Assembly (NCBI RefSeq): GCF_013409785.1
Contig: NZ_JACCBV010000001.1
Coordinates: forward strand, 2,294,001-2,358,000
Source of the DNA: Microbacterium immunditiarum
GTDB taxonomy: Bacteria; Actinomycetota; Actinomycetes; Actinomycetales; Microbacteriaceae
Reading direction: 5' to 3'
DNA length: 64,000 nucleotides
The notes beneath the pieces were generated by a model, which was given only the letters and a program-made list of their open reading frames with translations, had not been told where the DNA came from and did not search any database. Of this stretch, positions 45,246-54,704 are shown piece by piece. How positions within the stretch are numbered: the first letter of the stretch is position 1; each line of letters opens with the position of its first letter. Position numbers and translations under genes: made by a program.

Positions 45246-46453
45246 AACCCGCTGAGCTCGACTTGTCCATGGCGCGCCGCGCGCTCGATGGCGTGGTCGT
45301 CGTGGACGAGCTCGACGACGATGCGATCGCGGAGCGCTACGCGCGGGTCGTTTGGAACGTCGTGACCGAGCCCGGCGACGGCGTCGCAGGGATGCTCGTC
45401 GATGCGCTCGGTGCGGCTCCCGCGCTCGCCGTGGTCGCGGGAGGGAGTGCCGTCGCACCCGTCGAGGGGATGAGTGCGCGTGAGTTCGCGGAGGGGCGGA
45501 AGCGCTGGACGCCGCGGCTGCGCTCGGTCGAAGTCGACGACGCGCTCGCACTCGCCCGTGCCCGCGGCGTGCGACTCGTGTTCCCCGAGGATCCCGAGTG
45601 GCCGCAACAGGTCGATGATCTCGGCCCGCACGCGCCACTCGTGCTCTGGGTGAGGGGCACGACGTCCGCTCTCGCGTCGCTCACGCCGTCCGTCGCGGTC
45701 GTCGGTGCCCGGGCCGCAACCTCCTACGGCGAGCACGTCGCGGCGGAGCTCGCCGCGGAGTCGGCCGGAAGCGGGATCCCCGTCGTCTCGGGCGCCGCGT
45801 ACGGAATCGACGCGGCCGCCCATCGGGCAGCGCTCGCCGTGGGAGGCACGACGGTCGCACTGCTGGCGGGCGGGGCGGACCGCCCGTACCCCGCGGGCAA
45901 CGGACGCCTCATCGACCGGATCGCCGAGACCGGAGCAGTGGTGAGCGAGGTGCCGTGCGGCGGAGCGCCGACCAAGTGGAGGTTCCTTCAGCGGAATCGG
46001 GTGATCGCTGCGCTGGCCGACGCCACGGTCGTCGTCGAAGCGGGCTGGCGCAGCGGGTCACTCAACACCGCGAGCCACGCGCGAGCCCTCGGACGGCCGA
46101 CGGGTGCGGTGCCGGGACCGGTCACGAGCGCGGCATCCGCCGGGTGTCACCGGATGCTCCGCGAGTTCGACGCGCGCTGCATCACGAGCGCGGACGACGT
46201 GCGCGAGCTCATCGGGCTCGACTCCGCGACGGGCGCGAGGCGGAGCGGCCCCGGGGCAGGCGGTGCACGCACGGATGACGCATCCCGCGTGATCGATGCG
46301 CTCAGCGCCCGCGTGTGGCGCGCGACCGAGGACGTCGCGCGCCGCAGCGGCATGACTCCTCAACAGGTCGAAGCGCTGCTCGGGATCATGCTCCTCGAGG
46401 AGCGGATCGAGCACGGGGAGCGCGGGTGGCGCCTGCGATTCGCGACGTCGTGA
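45242..46453 (+). CDS. dprA: DNA processing protein DprA
   Basis: A 403-residue DprA/Smf with the Rossmann-like core: SVAVVGARAATSYGEHVA, VVSGAAYGIDAAAHRAAL, VALLAGGADRPYPAGN and RNRVIAALADATVVVEAG. A C-terminal winged-helix-like end follows. DprA loads RecA on incoming single-stranded DNA. ATG at 45242 overlaps the comM stop (ATGA). It is convergent with the secreted propeller gene. Confidence 0.94.
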   Translation: MKPAELDLSMARRALDGVVVVDELDDDAIAERYARVVWNVVTEPGDGVAGMLVDALGAAPALAVVAGGSAVAPVEGMSAREFAEGRKRWTPRLRSVEVDDALALARARGVRLVFPEDPEWPQQVDDLGPHAPLVLWVRGTTSALASLTPSVAVVGARAATSYGEHVAAELAAESAGSGIPVVSGAAYGIDAAAHRAALAVGGTTVALLAGGADRPYPAGNGRLIDRIAETGAVVSEVPCGGAPTKWRFLQRNRVIAALADATVVVEAGWRSGSLNTASHARALGRPTGAVPGPVTSAASAGCHRMLREFDARCITSADDVRELIGLDSATGARRSGPGAGGARTDDASRVIDALSARVWRATEDVARRSGMTPQQVEALLGIMLLEERIEHGERGWRLRFATS

Positions 46454-46533
46454 GGTCGACGCGATCGCACCCTCCCCAGTCGACCGCGGTCCGCGGGTAC
46501 GACGTGCACGGAGCGGCCGAAGACCGAGCCTCC

Positions 46534-48645
46534 TCACCTGCGGTTCGTGGGCACGGGTGGTCCGATGAGCGGCGTCTTCACCGGTGCGGCTGCACCGACG
46601 GCGATGACGATCGCGTTCCCGAACGGATTGAGGACGGGGTTGGCATCGCGCTTCCAGTTGTTGGTGAGCCAGATGTTCCCCGACGGATCGATCTGGCCGC
46701 CCGTGATCCGCTCGAGCGCGTCGCTGCGGTACCCGGTCTCCGGAGAGATCGGGTCCCCAGTCCTCACGCCCTCGGGGCATCCGCGCGTGTCGACGCCGCA
46801 GAACCGGCTGACACCGGTCGGAATGTCGCTCGTCTGCCCGACGGGCACGACGCCGAAGTTGAACACCCACACGGTGTCGTTCCCATCGACGGCGATGCCC
46901 CACGGCAGAGTGAGACCGCCTCCCGTGAACGGCGACCCCGGGAACGGCTTCCTCGTGTCCTGTCGGAAGGCTGTGATCGAGGGGTTCTCGGCCTCCCCGA
47001 GCTGGAGGCGTGTCGGGCACGGCGAGTCGAGCCAGTCGGAGTTGGCCACCCAGACGTTGCCCTTCGTGTCGGTCGCGTTGCCGACGGGATGGCTCAGGAC
47101 GGTTCGGCCCTCGAACGTTCCCGGGAGGGTGTCGATCAGTTGACCGTCAGGCGAGATCACCGAGATCGTGTCTCCGCGGTTGTTCGCGATCCACACGTTT
47201 CCGCGCGCGTCCACGGTCGCGCCGAACGGCTTCAGCTCGGGGCGACCCTCCACGGGCGTCGGCCCGAGCGCGATGTTGACGGCCCGGTCCGGATCGCCAC
47301 TGGGCAGCATCGTCACCGAGTCGTTGCCGCAGTTGGCGATCCAGATGTTCCCCGCGCGATCCGAGACCGTTCCCTGCGGCCACGAGATGTTCCCGTTCTT
47401 GTATCCGCCCGGGCCGGAGAGGGGGAGGCCGTCCGCTCCGAAGGCGGAGACGCTGTTGTGCTGAGCGGGCGAGCTGCCGTGCTCGGCCGCGAACTCGGGG
47501 TCGATGCAGGGCGGATCTTGGAAGCCGAAATTGCCCACCCAGATCCTGCCGCTCGGATCGAGCGTGATGCCGTACCCGGCTCCGCTGAGACCTCCGCCGA
47601 AATAGGGAGTGCCGGCGACCGGCTGGCCCGACGGGGTGAACTTGAGAAGCCTGAGGCCCGCGCACGCGTACTCGTCAGGCGGCTGGGGCACGGCGTTGTC
47701 GTTGACCCAGACGAACCCCTGCTCGTCGATCGCGAAGTTGCCGGGTCCGTTCATCAGGTTGTCGCTGTCCTGGACGCTGTAGGCACCCCCGGTGAAGGTG
47801 AGGAACAGAAGCCAACTCGTTGGCGCCTCGCGCAGGGCAGGCTGATAGATGGGAGTCCGCTGCGACAACGCGAACACCGGATCGCCCTTCGGCGCCCGGC
47901 TCGAGGGGAAGGACGGATACTTCGCGATGTTCGCGACCGCCTCGAGGACGTTCTTCGACGGGGCCTCGCCGGGCGGTGCGCTCGTCCGCAGCAGCGTCCT
48001 GCACTGCACGGAATCGGCCACACAGCCGGCGACAGCGTTCGCGAGCGAGTTGAAGGTGCTCAGCGTCGACGTCTCGGTCCCGTTCGGCGTGGTGGCGAGC
48101 ACCGAACCGACCGCTCCCGTTGCCGGGTCGGCGAGGTTCGCCGCCATGCCCACCGCGTTCGTCATCCCGTATCGGTTGCCGACGATCCGGTGGCCATCGA
48201 TGAACTGGGCGAAGGCGTTGCCCGTCGCGACCGTCGTGCGTTCGTTCACGACGACCCGCTGGGGAACCGTGTCGAGCCCCACGCCGATCGAGCTCGCAAG
48301 CATGGCCGGCCCGCGTGTCGCCTGGATGAAGAGCAGGGGATCGCTGTCCGCAAGACCACGCGGCACCGCGTACTCGACCCGGAACTTCCCGTTCTTGTCG
48401 CTCTTGGCCGAGCCCAGAGGCACCCACCGCGGCTCGCGATCCACGAAGGCCGCATAGAGCGAGACGGAGAACTTCGACAGCCCGGAGCCGCCGCTTTCCA
48501 CGGTGCCCTGGAGTACCGAGGTACGCGGCGGTGCTGCAACGGCCGTCGCGGCCGTCCCTGCGAGCACCAGCCCGCACACGGCGACGGTCGCGAGCAACGT
48601 CCTGCGCAAGAGGCGCAACGGCAGACGGTGGCGAGGTTTCGACAC
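46534..48645 (-). CDS. Secreted NHL/Vgb-like beta-propeller protein
   Basis: A 703-residue exported protein. A signal peptide (RRTLLATVAVCGLVLAGTAA, cleavage after AVAA near residue 36) is followed by an Ig- or carboxypeptidase-regulatory-like domain and a middle region, then about seven repeats of the type GNIWIANCGND, GNVWIANNRGD, GRIWVGNFG, GNVWVANSD, TVWVFNFG, GNIWLTNNW. These are NHL/virginiamycin-lyase-type propeller blades. Known lyase active-site residues cannot be claimed. GTG at 48645 is set by the strong AAGGAGG before it. It separates dprA from xerC. Role unknown, probably extracellular binding. Confidence 0.8.
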   Translation of the reverse strand: MSKPRHRLPLRLLRRTLLATVAVCGLVLAGTAATAVAAPPRTSVLQGTVESGGSGLSKFSVSLYAAFVDREPRWVPLGSAKSDKNGKFRVEYAVPRGLADSDPLLFIQATRGPAMLASSIGVGLDTVPQRVVVNERTTVATGNAFAQFIDGHRIVGNRYGMTNAVGMAANLADPATGAVGSVLATTPNGTETSTLSTFNSLANAVAGCVADSVQCRTLLRTSAPPGEAPSKNVLEAVANIAKYPSFPSSRAPKGDPVFALSQRTPIYQPALREAPTSWLLFLTFTGGAYSVQDSDNLMNGPGNFAIDEQGFVWVNDNAVPQPPDEYACAGLRLLKFTPSGQPVAGTPYFGGGLSGAGYGITLDPSGRIWVGNFGFQDPPCIDPEFAAEHGSSPAQHNSVSAFGADGLPLSGPGGYKNGNISWPQGTVSDRAGNIWIANCGNDSVTMLPSGDPDRAVNIALGPTPVEGRPELKPFGATVDARGNVWIANNRGDTISVISPDGQLIDTLPGTFEGRTVLSHPVGNATDTKGNVWVANSDWLDSPCPTRLQLGEAENPSITAFRQDTRKPFPGSPFTGGGLTLPWGIAVDGNDTVWVFNFGVVPVGQTSDIPTGVSRFCGVDTRGCPEGVRTGDPISPETGYRSDALERITGGQIDPSGNIWLTNNWKRDANPVLNPFGNAIVIAVGAAAPVKTPLIGPPVPTNRR

Positions 48646-48930
48646 GAGCGGTCCTCCTTGATCCCGGTCGACAAGACCGTCATGGGAGGACGCATCGTTC
48701 AGCGACAGAAGCGGCCACAGGCCCCAGTCCGGTGAACGATTCGAGGGTGATGGTCGCCGAGACGACCGCGCTGTCGCCGTACTCTCCGCCCTCGGAGCAG
48801 ACGGTATTGCATCCGTCGCGACGTCGCTACCCCATACGCAGTCGTCCAGGCAGGCCCTCGGGAAGGGCGCGACGGGGCTTCCCCGGTGAGGCGCCCGCTT
48901 CGCCGCACTGCGCTCGGGCATGCTGGGGCC

Positions 48931-49884
48931 ATGCGGATGACCGAGGCCGCCGACGCCTTCGCAGTGCACGTGCGCGACGTGCGCCGACTGTCGCCCGCGA
49001 CCACGAAGGCCTATCGGGGCGACCTCGCCGACCTCATCGCGGTCGTCGGCGACGTCGACATCGCCGAGGTCGAGCTCGAGCATCTGCGCGAATGGCTGTG
49101 GGTCGCGACGCAGCGCGGCGACGCGCGCTCGACCCTCGCCCGACGCGCGGCGGCCGCCCGCGGGTTCTTCGCGTGGGCGCTCGAAGCCGGGCACCTCTCG
49201 GTGGATCCGAGCCTGCGGCTCGTCGCACCCAAACGGGCCAAGACGCTTCCGAAGGTCGCGAGCGCCGACGCGGTGAGCGACCTCCTCGACCGACTCGGAC
49301 GGGCCGCGGCCGAAGGCGATCCGATCGCCCTGCGCGACCACGCGGCCCTCGAACTGCTCTATGCCACCGGCGTTCGCGTCTCTGAGCTGTGCGGTCTCGA
49401 CGTCGGCGACATCGACCGCGAACGCCGAACGGTGCGGGTCCTCGGCAAGGGCTCCAAGGAACGTGTCGTCCCGTTCGGCGGCGCCGCCTCCCGTGCTCTC
49501 GACGCCTATCTCGTCCGCGGCCGGCCGATCCTGCGCGACCGTCGCCTCGACGCGCTCGCGGCCACGCGCGTGGCGAGCCCCGAAGCGGTGGCGGATGCCG
49601 CGACCCCCGGCGACGCCGTCTTCCTGGGCGTTCGGGGCGGGCGTATGGGCCCCCGTGCCGTGTACGACCTCGTCGCACGCGCTCTCGGGCCGATCGTCGG
49701 GTCCGGGGTCGGTCCGCACGCGCTGCGGCACTCCGCTGCGACGCACCTGCTCGATGGCGGCGCAGACCTCCGGACAGTCCAGGAGCTCCTCGGCCACGCG
49801 AGCCTCGGCACGACGCAGATCTACACGCACGTGTCGACCGAGCGACTGGCCGCCACGTATCGGCTCGCCCACCCACGCGCCTGA
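48931..49884 (+). CDS. xerC: Tyrosine recombinase XerC
   Basis: A 317-residue recombinase. The N-terminal SAM-like domain (FAVHVRDVRRLSPATTKAYR) precedes a catalytic domain with Arg in TGVRVSELCGLDV, Lys in GKGSKERVVP, HALRHS, LGHASLGTTQIYTHV with the nucleophile Tyr. It resolves chromosome dimers with XerD at dif. ATG 48931 is chosen, with 48937 possible. The 285-base gap to the divergent propeller gene shows no further gene. Confidence 0.93.
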   Translation: MRMTEAADAFAVHVRDVRRLSPATTKAYRGDLADLIAVVGDVDIAEVELEHLREWLWVATQRGDARSTLARRAAAARGFFAWALEAGHLSVDPSLRLVAPKRAKTLPKVASADAVSDLLDRLGRAAAEGDPIALRDHAALELLYATGVRVSELCGLDVGDIDRERRTVRVLGKGSKERVVPFGGAASRALDAYLVRGRPILRDRRLDALAATRVASPEAVADAATPGDAVFLGVRGGRMGPRAVYDLVARALGPIVGSGVGPHALRHSAATHLLDGGADLRTVQELLGHASLGTTQIYTHVSTERLAATYRLAHPRA

Positions 49885-49901
49885 GCTGCCGGCGACTCCG
49901 G

Positions 49902-50450
49902 TCAGCAGCAGGGGAGCAGCACCGCGCGGGGCACGCCTCCGAGGAGCAGCATCGGATTGATGTACTCGCCGTCGAGGCGGACTCCGAAGTGCACGGTTCC
50001 TGCATCGGCGTGGCCGCCGAGGTCGGTCACTCCGACCGTCTCGCCGCGCTCGACGGTCGTCCCCGGTTCGAGCTCCGACACGACCGGCTCGAGCGTCGTG
50101 ACGAGCCCGCCGCCGTGATCGATCGTCACGATGCCGCGCCCCGCCACCGATCCGGAGAACGCGACCACTCCGGCCGCGGGCGCCTGCACGTCCGGCGACC
50201 CCGCGGGTGCGAGATCGATCCCGCGGTGTCCTGGCCCGTAGGCGTGCGCCGGCGCGACGTACGGTCGAGTCAGCCGGAACGGAGCGACCGGCCACACCCA
50301 CGGCTCGACACCGGCGTCGGCAGGAGCCGAGGCGGCCGGGGGCGGAGGCTGCGCAGCATCCGTCGCCCTCGCGACAGCGGGCACGAGAACGGCCACCGCG
50401 GCCACCACGGCGACCCCCATGAGTCGCCGAGGAGAGCGAGGGACAGGCAT
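49902..50450 (-). CDS. Secreted M23-family peptidase
   Basis: A 182-residue exported LytM-type protein: signal peptide (RRLMGVAVVAAVAVLVPAVA), a Pro/Ala linker, then the compact peptidase domain with HRGIDLAPAG (His and Asp ligands), GIVTIDHGGGLVTTLEP and VHFGVRLDG (third ligand His; the preceding His of HxH is replaced). It would cut peptidoglycan cross-bridges or be a non-catalytic activator. ATG at 50450 is chosen from in-frame alternatives because the signal peptide starts there. A place just before rpsB is typical in actinobacteria. Confidence 0.88.
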   Translation of the reverse strand: MPVPRSPRRLMGVAVVAAVAVLVPAVARATDAAQPPPPAASAPADAGVEPWVWPVAPFRLTRPYVAPAHAYGPGHRGIDLAPAGSPDVQAPAAGVVAFSGSVAGRGIVTIDHGGGLVTTLEPVVSELEPGTTVERGETVGVTDLGGHADAGTVHFGVRLDGEYINPMLLLGGVPRAVLLPCC

Positions 50451-50591
50451 TCCGCAAGCGTCGCGCCCGGGCGTCGCCTGGAGGCGGCCGGACGGAGCGA
50501 CTGTGCGAACCACCCCGACGACGGCAGCCGGGGAGGACACGACGAGGGGACGGACCCGAAGGCCCGCCCCCTCGTCGCATCGACCGGAAGG

Positions 50592-53500
50592 TCAGCCGAT
50601 CGGCAGCACCACCGAGCTCTGGGTGCCGAGCGGTGTCGTGATCGCGAACCGGGCGTCGCCGGTGGCACCGGCCGGGATCGTGAACGTCACCGTCGCGGTA
50701 CCGGTCTCGTCGGTCGCCACCGTGTAGGCGCGCGTCACGGGCGCGGTCGCCAGCACCGCGCTGCCGAACTCCACCGAGACGGTGCCTGCCGGAGGCTCGG
50801 TGCGCGTGAACTCGAGCGACGAGAGCGTGAGCGTGACCTGGTCACCCGGGTCGTAGCCGTCCGCGTCGGGAGGCGACACGATCACGCCGACCGCGCGCTG
50901 CGCCAGGTCGGGAGTGACCGTTCCGAACTCCTCGAGATAGTCGACCATCGACTCGAGGTCGATCTTGCCGCTGTCGGACTTGTTCCCGCCCTCGGCCAGG
51001 GTGAAGAAGTTGTCTCCACCCGCGGCCAGGAACGAGTTCGCGCCGACGGAGTACGTCGCAGCCGGATCGATCGGGTCGCCGTTCAGCAAGATCTCGGTGA
51101 TCCGGTTGCTCGGTGCCCCGTTCGGGTTGTAGGTGTACGTCATCTCCTTGCTGACGCCGAGCTTGAGGAACGGTCGTGACGAGCCGGCCGGCTGCCACTG
51201 CTCCTCGAGCACCTGCTTGATCTGGGCGCCCGTGAGCGTGAACGAGACGAGCGTGTTCGCGAACGGCTGGACGTTCGCCGCCTCGCGGTACGTCACCTCA
51301 CCGGATCCCAGATCGGCCCGCAGGCCGCCCGGGTTCATGAACACGACGTCCACGGCGCGCGTGCCGTCGACGTTGAGCGCCCACTTCTGCACGTCCGCCA
51401 CGAGGTTGCCGAGCGTCGACTCGCCGCCGCGGTTCTCCGGGAACGACGTCTGGCTCGCCGGGTCGGCGAACACGGCACGACCGAAGTCGGCCGTCGCCTC
51501 GCCGATCACCACGTTGCCGAGCTCGTCGGCGATCGCGACGGCTTCCTGCACGATCGGCACGACGGCCGGGTCATCCGCGAACAGCGGAGTCGTCCCATCC
51601 ATGAGCGAGAAGATCTCGTTCTTCATCGTGAACGACTTCGTCTTGCGGTCGTAGCGGATGTCCATCCGCGAGAACCGCTCGCCGTACTGTCCGCTCGAGA
51701 TCACCGGACGCCCGTCGATCACGTGGTTGTACGCCAGGTGCGTGTGACCCGAGACGATCGCGTCGACATTCTCGTTCGCGCCGAGCACGATCTTTCCGAA
51801 CCGGCTGTTCGGATCGACCGCCGACGAGATGTCGGTCGTAGCCGCACCCTCGTGCACGAGCATGATGATGATGTCGGCCTCGCCGTTGTTCTTCTTGCCG
51901 TCGCTCAGCTGGTCCGCCACGCGGTTGACCGCTTCCGTCGGGTCGCCGACGGTGATGTCGGCGATGCCGTCCGGGCTGACCAGCGACGGCAGCTCGTCGG
52001 TCACGGCTCCGATGAAGCCGATCGTGACGCCCTTGAACGTCTGCGTCCAGTACTCCGGCAGCGCGGGCTCGCCCGTCGCCTTGTCGTAGACGTTGGCGCC
52101 GAGGTACTCCCACAGAGCGAGGGGCATCACGCGATCCGTGAGATCGGCGAAGCCCTGATCGAACTCGTGGTTGCCGACCGCGCTGACGTCCAGCCCAGCC
52201 GCGTTGAGGCCCTCGATCGTCGGCACGTCGTCCTGGATGAACGACGTGAACGTCGAGGCCCCGATCAGGTCACCCGCCGCGGCGAAGATGGTGTTCGGGT
52301 TCTGCGCGCGGATCTGCTTCACCGCGGTCGACAGAGCCGCGATACCGCCTGCCGGCGCCGACTGCTCGATGCGGCCGTGGAAGTCGTTCACCGTCACGAG
52401 GTCGATGTCGACCGTGCCGGGCGTCCCTTCCGTGCCGACGCCGACCAGGACCGGGTCGTGGTCGCTCGAGCGGTACGGCGTTCCGGCTTCGGCCGCGGGC
52501 CCCCAGTACTCGCGTCCCGACCACTCGGGCGAGTTGATCGACCAGACGCCGACCCCGGTGACCTTGTCGGTCGCCGTCGGCGAGGCGAGCACGTGGTCGA
52601 GCGAGCCGAGCTCGCCGTCGAACGTGTAGGTGTACTGCCCGCGAGCGCGCGAGAAGAGGAGGTCGGTGTACCCGGCATCCGTGAACACCTTGATCGGGTC
52701 TTCCTTCGCGTACGCGTTGAAGTCGCCGACGAGGTACACGTCGGTCTTCTGCCCGCGTTCGAGCGATTTCGCGAGGGTCAGCAGCGATTGGGCCTGCTTC
52801 ACGCGGTCGGCGTTGTACGGGCTGTCCTGGCCGAATTCGGGGTCGCCCTCGGCGGCGCTCTTCGACTTGAAGTGGTTCGCGATGACCGTCACGAACTGCT
52901 TGCCGAACGTGAACGTCTGGGCGATCGGCTCGCGCGCGTTGCCCCACACGGTCTCGTCGACGATCGTCTGCGCCGCGCCGCTGGTCTTGACGACGGCGGG
53001 CTTGTAGATGATCGCGTTCGTGATGACGTCGACGATGTCGGGGTTGCGCAGCGCCTTCGGCGTGCGCACGTAGTCCCACACGTTGCCGCCTGCCGCCGCG
53101 TTGAGGCCTGCGACGAGATCGGCGAGCGCCTCGTCGGGCTTCTCGCCGAGCTTCACGGAGTTCTCGATCTCCTGCAGGGCGACGATGTCGGCGTCGAGTG
53201 CGTTGATCGCCGAGACGATCTTCGACTTCTGGATCGCGAACTCCTCGGGCGTGTCGGCGCCGCGCGCGTTCGGGTTCTCCGTCGTCAGCGTCGTGAAGTA
53301 ATTCAGGACGTTGAACGCCGCGACCGTGACGTCGCCGCCCACGGCCGGCGGTGCGGCCGGGCGCGGGTTGAGCGATGTGAAGGTCGGCTTGACGGATGCC
53401 GGGCTCGCGTCGTTGATCGGCAGGGGAGGCTGCAGGCGCCACAGGTCGAACCCGTAGTCCAGCACGTAGCCCGTGGCCGGGAACGTCACGCGGTCGCCGT

Positions 53501-54308
53501 TGCGCACGATCTGCGCTGCGGTGAAGTACGGCTGCTCCCCGGGGTGACTGGCGTTCGTCGTGGAGACGCTGTACCCGTCGTCCAGCGCGATGCGGCTGTT
53601 GCGGTTCGCAGTGGTGATCGCGTTCGCCGCCGACGAGCCGACCGGCTGCGTCTCGTACGCCTCGACCGGCATCGCCGACCCGGCGTTGAGCCAGAGCTCG
53701 CCGAAGTTCGTCAGATTGTGGCTCGAGATCACACGGTAGGGCGACGAGGTGGTGCTCACGGGAGCGACCAGCATGCCCTCGAATCCTTCGCGAGCCGTGT
53801 CGCCCACGACGGACGCGGGGAGTGGGATCGGGGCCGGGGTTCCGACCGCCTTCTCGATGATCTCGACGGCCCCCGCCGCGGATCCGTTGATCTGCGTGGT
53901 CGTGCGGGGATCGCGCACGAGTCCGGAGTTGTCCCGCCGGAACTCGGACACCGGGCCGGTGACGTCGACGAGGTCGCCGATTTCGACGCCGGTCGCGGGG
54001 GAGGTGTTGAGGAAGACGAAGATCCCGTCCGATACGCGGGGGTCGGGATCGGTGCCCGCGCCCACTCCCTGCGTCTGGATGTAGATCCCTCGGTAGCCGC
54101 CCGTGCGATGGTCGGCGGTGACCACGCCGCGGACTGTCACGGTTGTGCCGGAGATGGGCGAGGTGTCACTCGTGCCCTGGACCTGGGCGATCGTGTGGGT
54201 GGGCGTGGCCGCAGACGCTGGTGGCGCCGCGATCAGGCTCGCGAGTACGGCGCCGACCGCGGTGGCGGTGACGACGGACAGCCGCGAGGTGGTACTGCGT
54301 CGTTGCAT
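50592..54308 (-). CDS. Secreted ExeM/NucH-type endonuclease fused to 5'-nucleotidase
   Basis: A 1238-residue exported protein. The signal peptide (VVTATAVGAVLASLIAAPP) precedes an OB-like DNA-binding part (VTVRGVVTADHRTGGYRGIY), an endonuclease/exonuclease/phosphatase domain (VALQEIENSVKLG, VGDFNAYAKEDP, RSSDHDPVLVG), a calcineurin-like phosphoesterase (LVTVNDFHGRIEQ, GNHEFDQGF, VSGHTHLAYNH), the 5'-nucleotidase C-terminal domain (MNPGGLRADLG) and an Ig-like end. It likely degrades extracellular DNA and recovers phosphate and nucleosides. No LPXTG or other anchor is seen. ATG at 54308 follows GGAGGGG. Confidence 0.92.
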   Translation of the reverse strand: MQRRSTTSRLSVVTATAVGAVLASLIAAPPASAATPTHTIAQVQGTSDTSPISGTTVTVRGVVTADHRTGGYRGIYIQTQGVGAGTDPDPRVSDGIFVFLNTSPATGVEIGDLVDVTGPVSEFRRDNSGLVRDPRTTTQINGSAAGAVEIIEKAVGTPAPIPLPASVVGDTAREGFEGMLVAPVSTTSSPYRVISSHNLTNFGELWLNAGSAMPVEAYETQPVGSSAANAITTANRNSRIALDDGYSVSTTNASHPGEQPYFTAAQIVRNGDRVTFPATGYVLDYGFDLWRLQPPLPINDASPASVKPTFTSLNPRPAAPPAVGGDVTVAAFNVLNYFTTLTTENPNARGADTPEEFAIQKSKIVSAINALDADIVALQEIENSVKLGEKPDEALADLVAGLNAAAGGNVWDYVRTPKALRNPDIVDVITNAIIYKPAVVKTSGAAQTIVDETVWGNAREPIAQTFTFGKQFVTVIANHFKSKSAAEGDPEFGQDSPYNADRVKQAQSLLTLAKSLERGQKTDVYLVGDFNAYAKEDPIKVFTDAGYTDLLFSRARGQYTYTFDGELGSLDHVLASPTATDKVTGVGVWSINSPEWSGREYWGPAAEAGTPYRSSDHDPVLVGVGTEGTPGTVDIDLVTVNDFHGRIEQSAPAGGIAALSTAVKQIRAQNPNTIFAAAGDLIGASTFTSFIQDDVPTIEGLNAAGLDVSAVGNHEFDQGFADLTDRVMPLALWEYLGANVYDKATGEPALPEYWTQTFKGVTIGFIGAVTDELPSLVSPDGIADITVGDPTEAVNRVADQLSDGKKNNGEADIIIMLVHEGAATTDISSAVDPNSRFGKIVLGANENVDAIVSGHTHLAYNHVIDGRPVISSGQYGERFSRMDIRYDRKTKSFTMKNEIFSLMDGTTPLFADDPAVVPIVQEAVAIADELGNVVIGEATADFGRAVFADPASQTSFPENRGGESTLGNLVADVQKWALNVDGTRAVDVVFMNPGGLRADLGSGEVTYREAANVQPFANTLVSFTLTGAQIKQVLEEQWQPAGSSRPFLKLGVSKEMTYTYNPNGAPSNRITEILLNGDPIDPAATYSVGANSFLAAGGDNFFTLAEGGNKSDSGKIDLESMVDYLEEFGTVTPDLAQRAVGVIVSPPDADGYDPGDQVTLTLSSLEFTRTEPPAGTVSVEFGSAVLATAPVTRAYTVATDETGTATVTFTIPAGATGDARFAITTPLGTQSSVVLPIG

Positions 54309-54704
54309 GGACCCCTCCTCGACCCATGCATCGGATGCCGTCGGTCCGGCGGCGTCTAGGACGATGCACAGGACATCTCGCAGACTATGAACCAACTGGG
54401 TAGATGCCAAGAGGAACTGGCCGATTCCGACGGATTTCCTTCAGCGGTCACCTCCGCGTCGACTGAGCGTCACCGACGGGCGGGCGGATGCCCCGGACTG
54501 ATACACTTGTTGCCGCACCCCGCTCGTCGGGGTGACTCCGCGTGCCCAGAGCGCTGCGAACCGCGTGTTCGCCGGCGCGGCATCAACTCCCAACGGTCTC
54601 CTGGCAAGTTCAGGGGCGGGCGTGTGCCGGGCACCAGGCATGCCGGATCCACCGGCACGAATCAACCGCAAGAGGCGCGCGAGCGCCAGAGAAGGAGACC
54701 GGCC
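54309..54704 (+). promoter_or_regulatory. rpsB promoter and long leader
   Basis: This 396-base gap contains an extended -10 TGATACACT (TACACT at 54502-54507), then a leader of about 190 bases with a hairpin (CACCCCG 54516-54522 with CGGGGTG 54528-54534). Such leaders often carry S2 autoregulation; no specific motif can be named. The part upstream of 54490 carries the divergent nuclease gene's start region, and nothing else is seen there. Confidence 0.55.

Noticed and set aside
43719-46453. Evidence of active natural competence from comM and dprA
   Set aside because: Both genes are conserved in non-competent actinobacteria; no comEA/comEC or pilus genes are in the window.
46315-48735. 806-codon plus-strand frame opposite the propeller gene
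   Set aside because: Antisense shadow; the minus-strand frame has a signal peptide, repeats and a strong ribosome binding site.
48646-50580. N-terminal extension of the propeller gene through xerC and the M23 gene
   Set aside because: The open frame continues upstream, but GTG 48645 has AAGGAGG and a signal peptide; the extension is antisense to xerC.
51723-54359. 878-codon plus-strand frame opposite the secreted nuclease gene
   Set aside because: Composition is Arg/Asp/Val-rich shadow of the real gene, with no recognisable domain or start signals.
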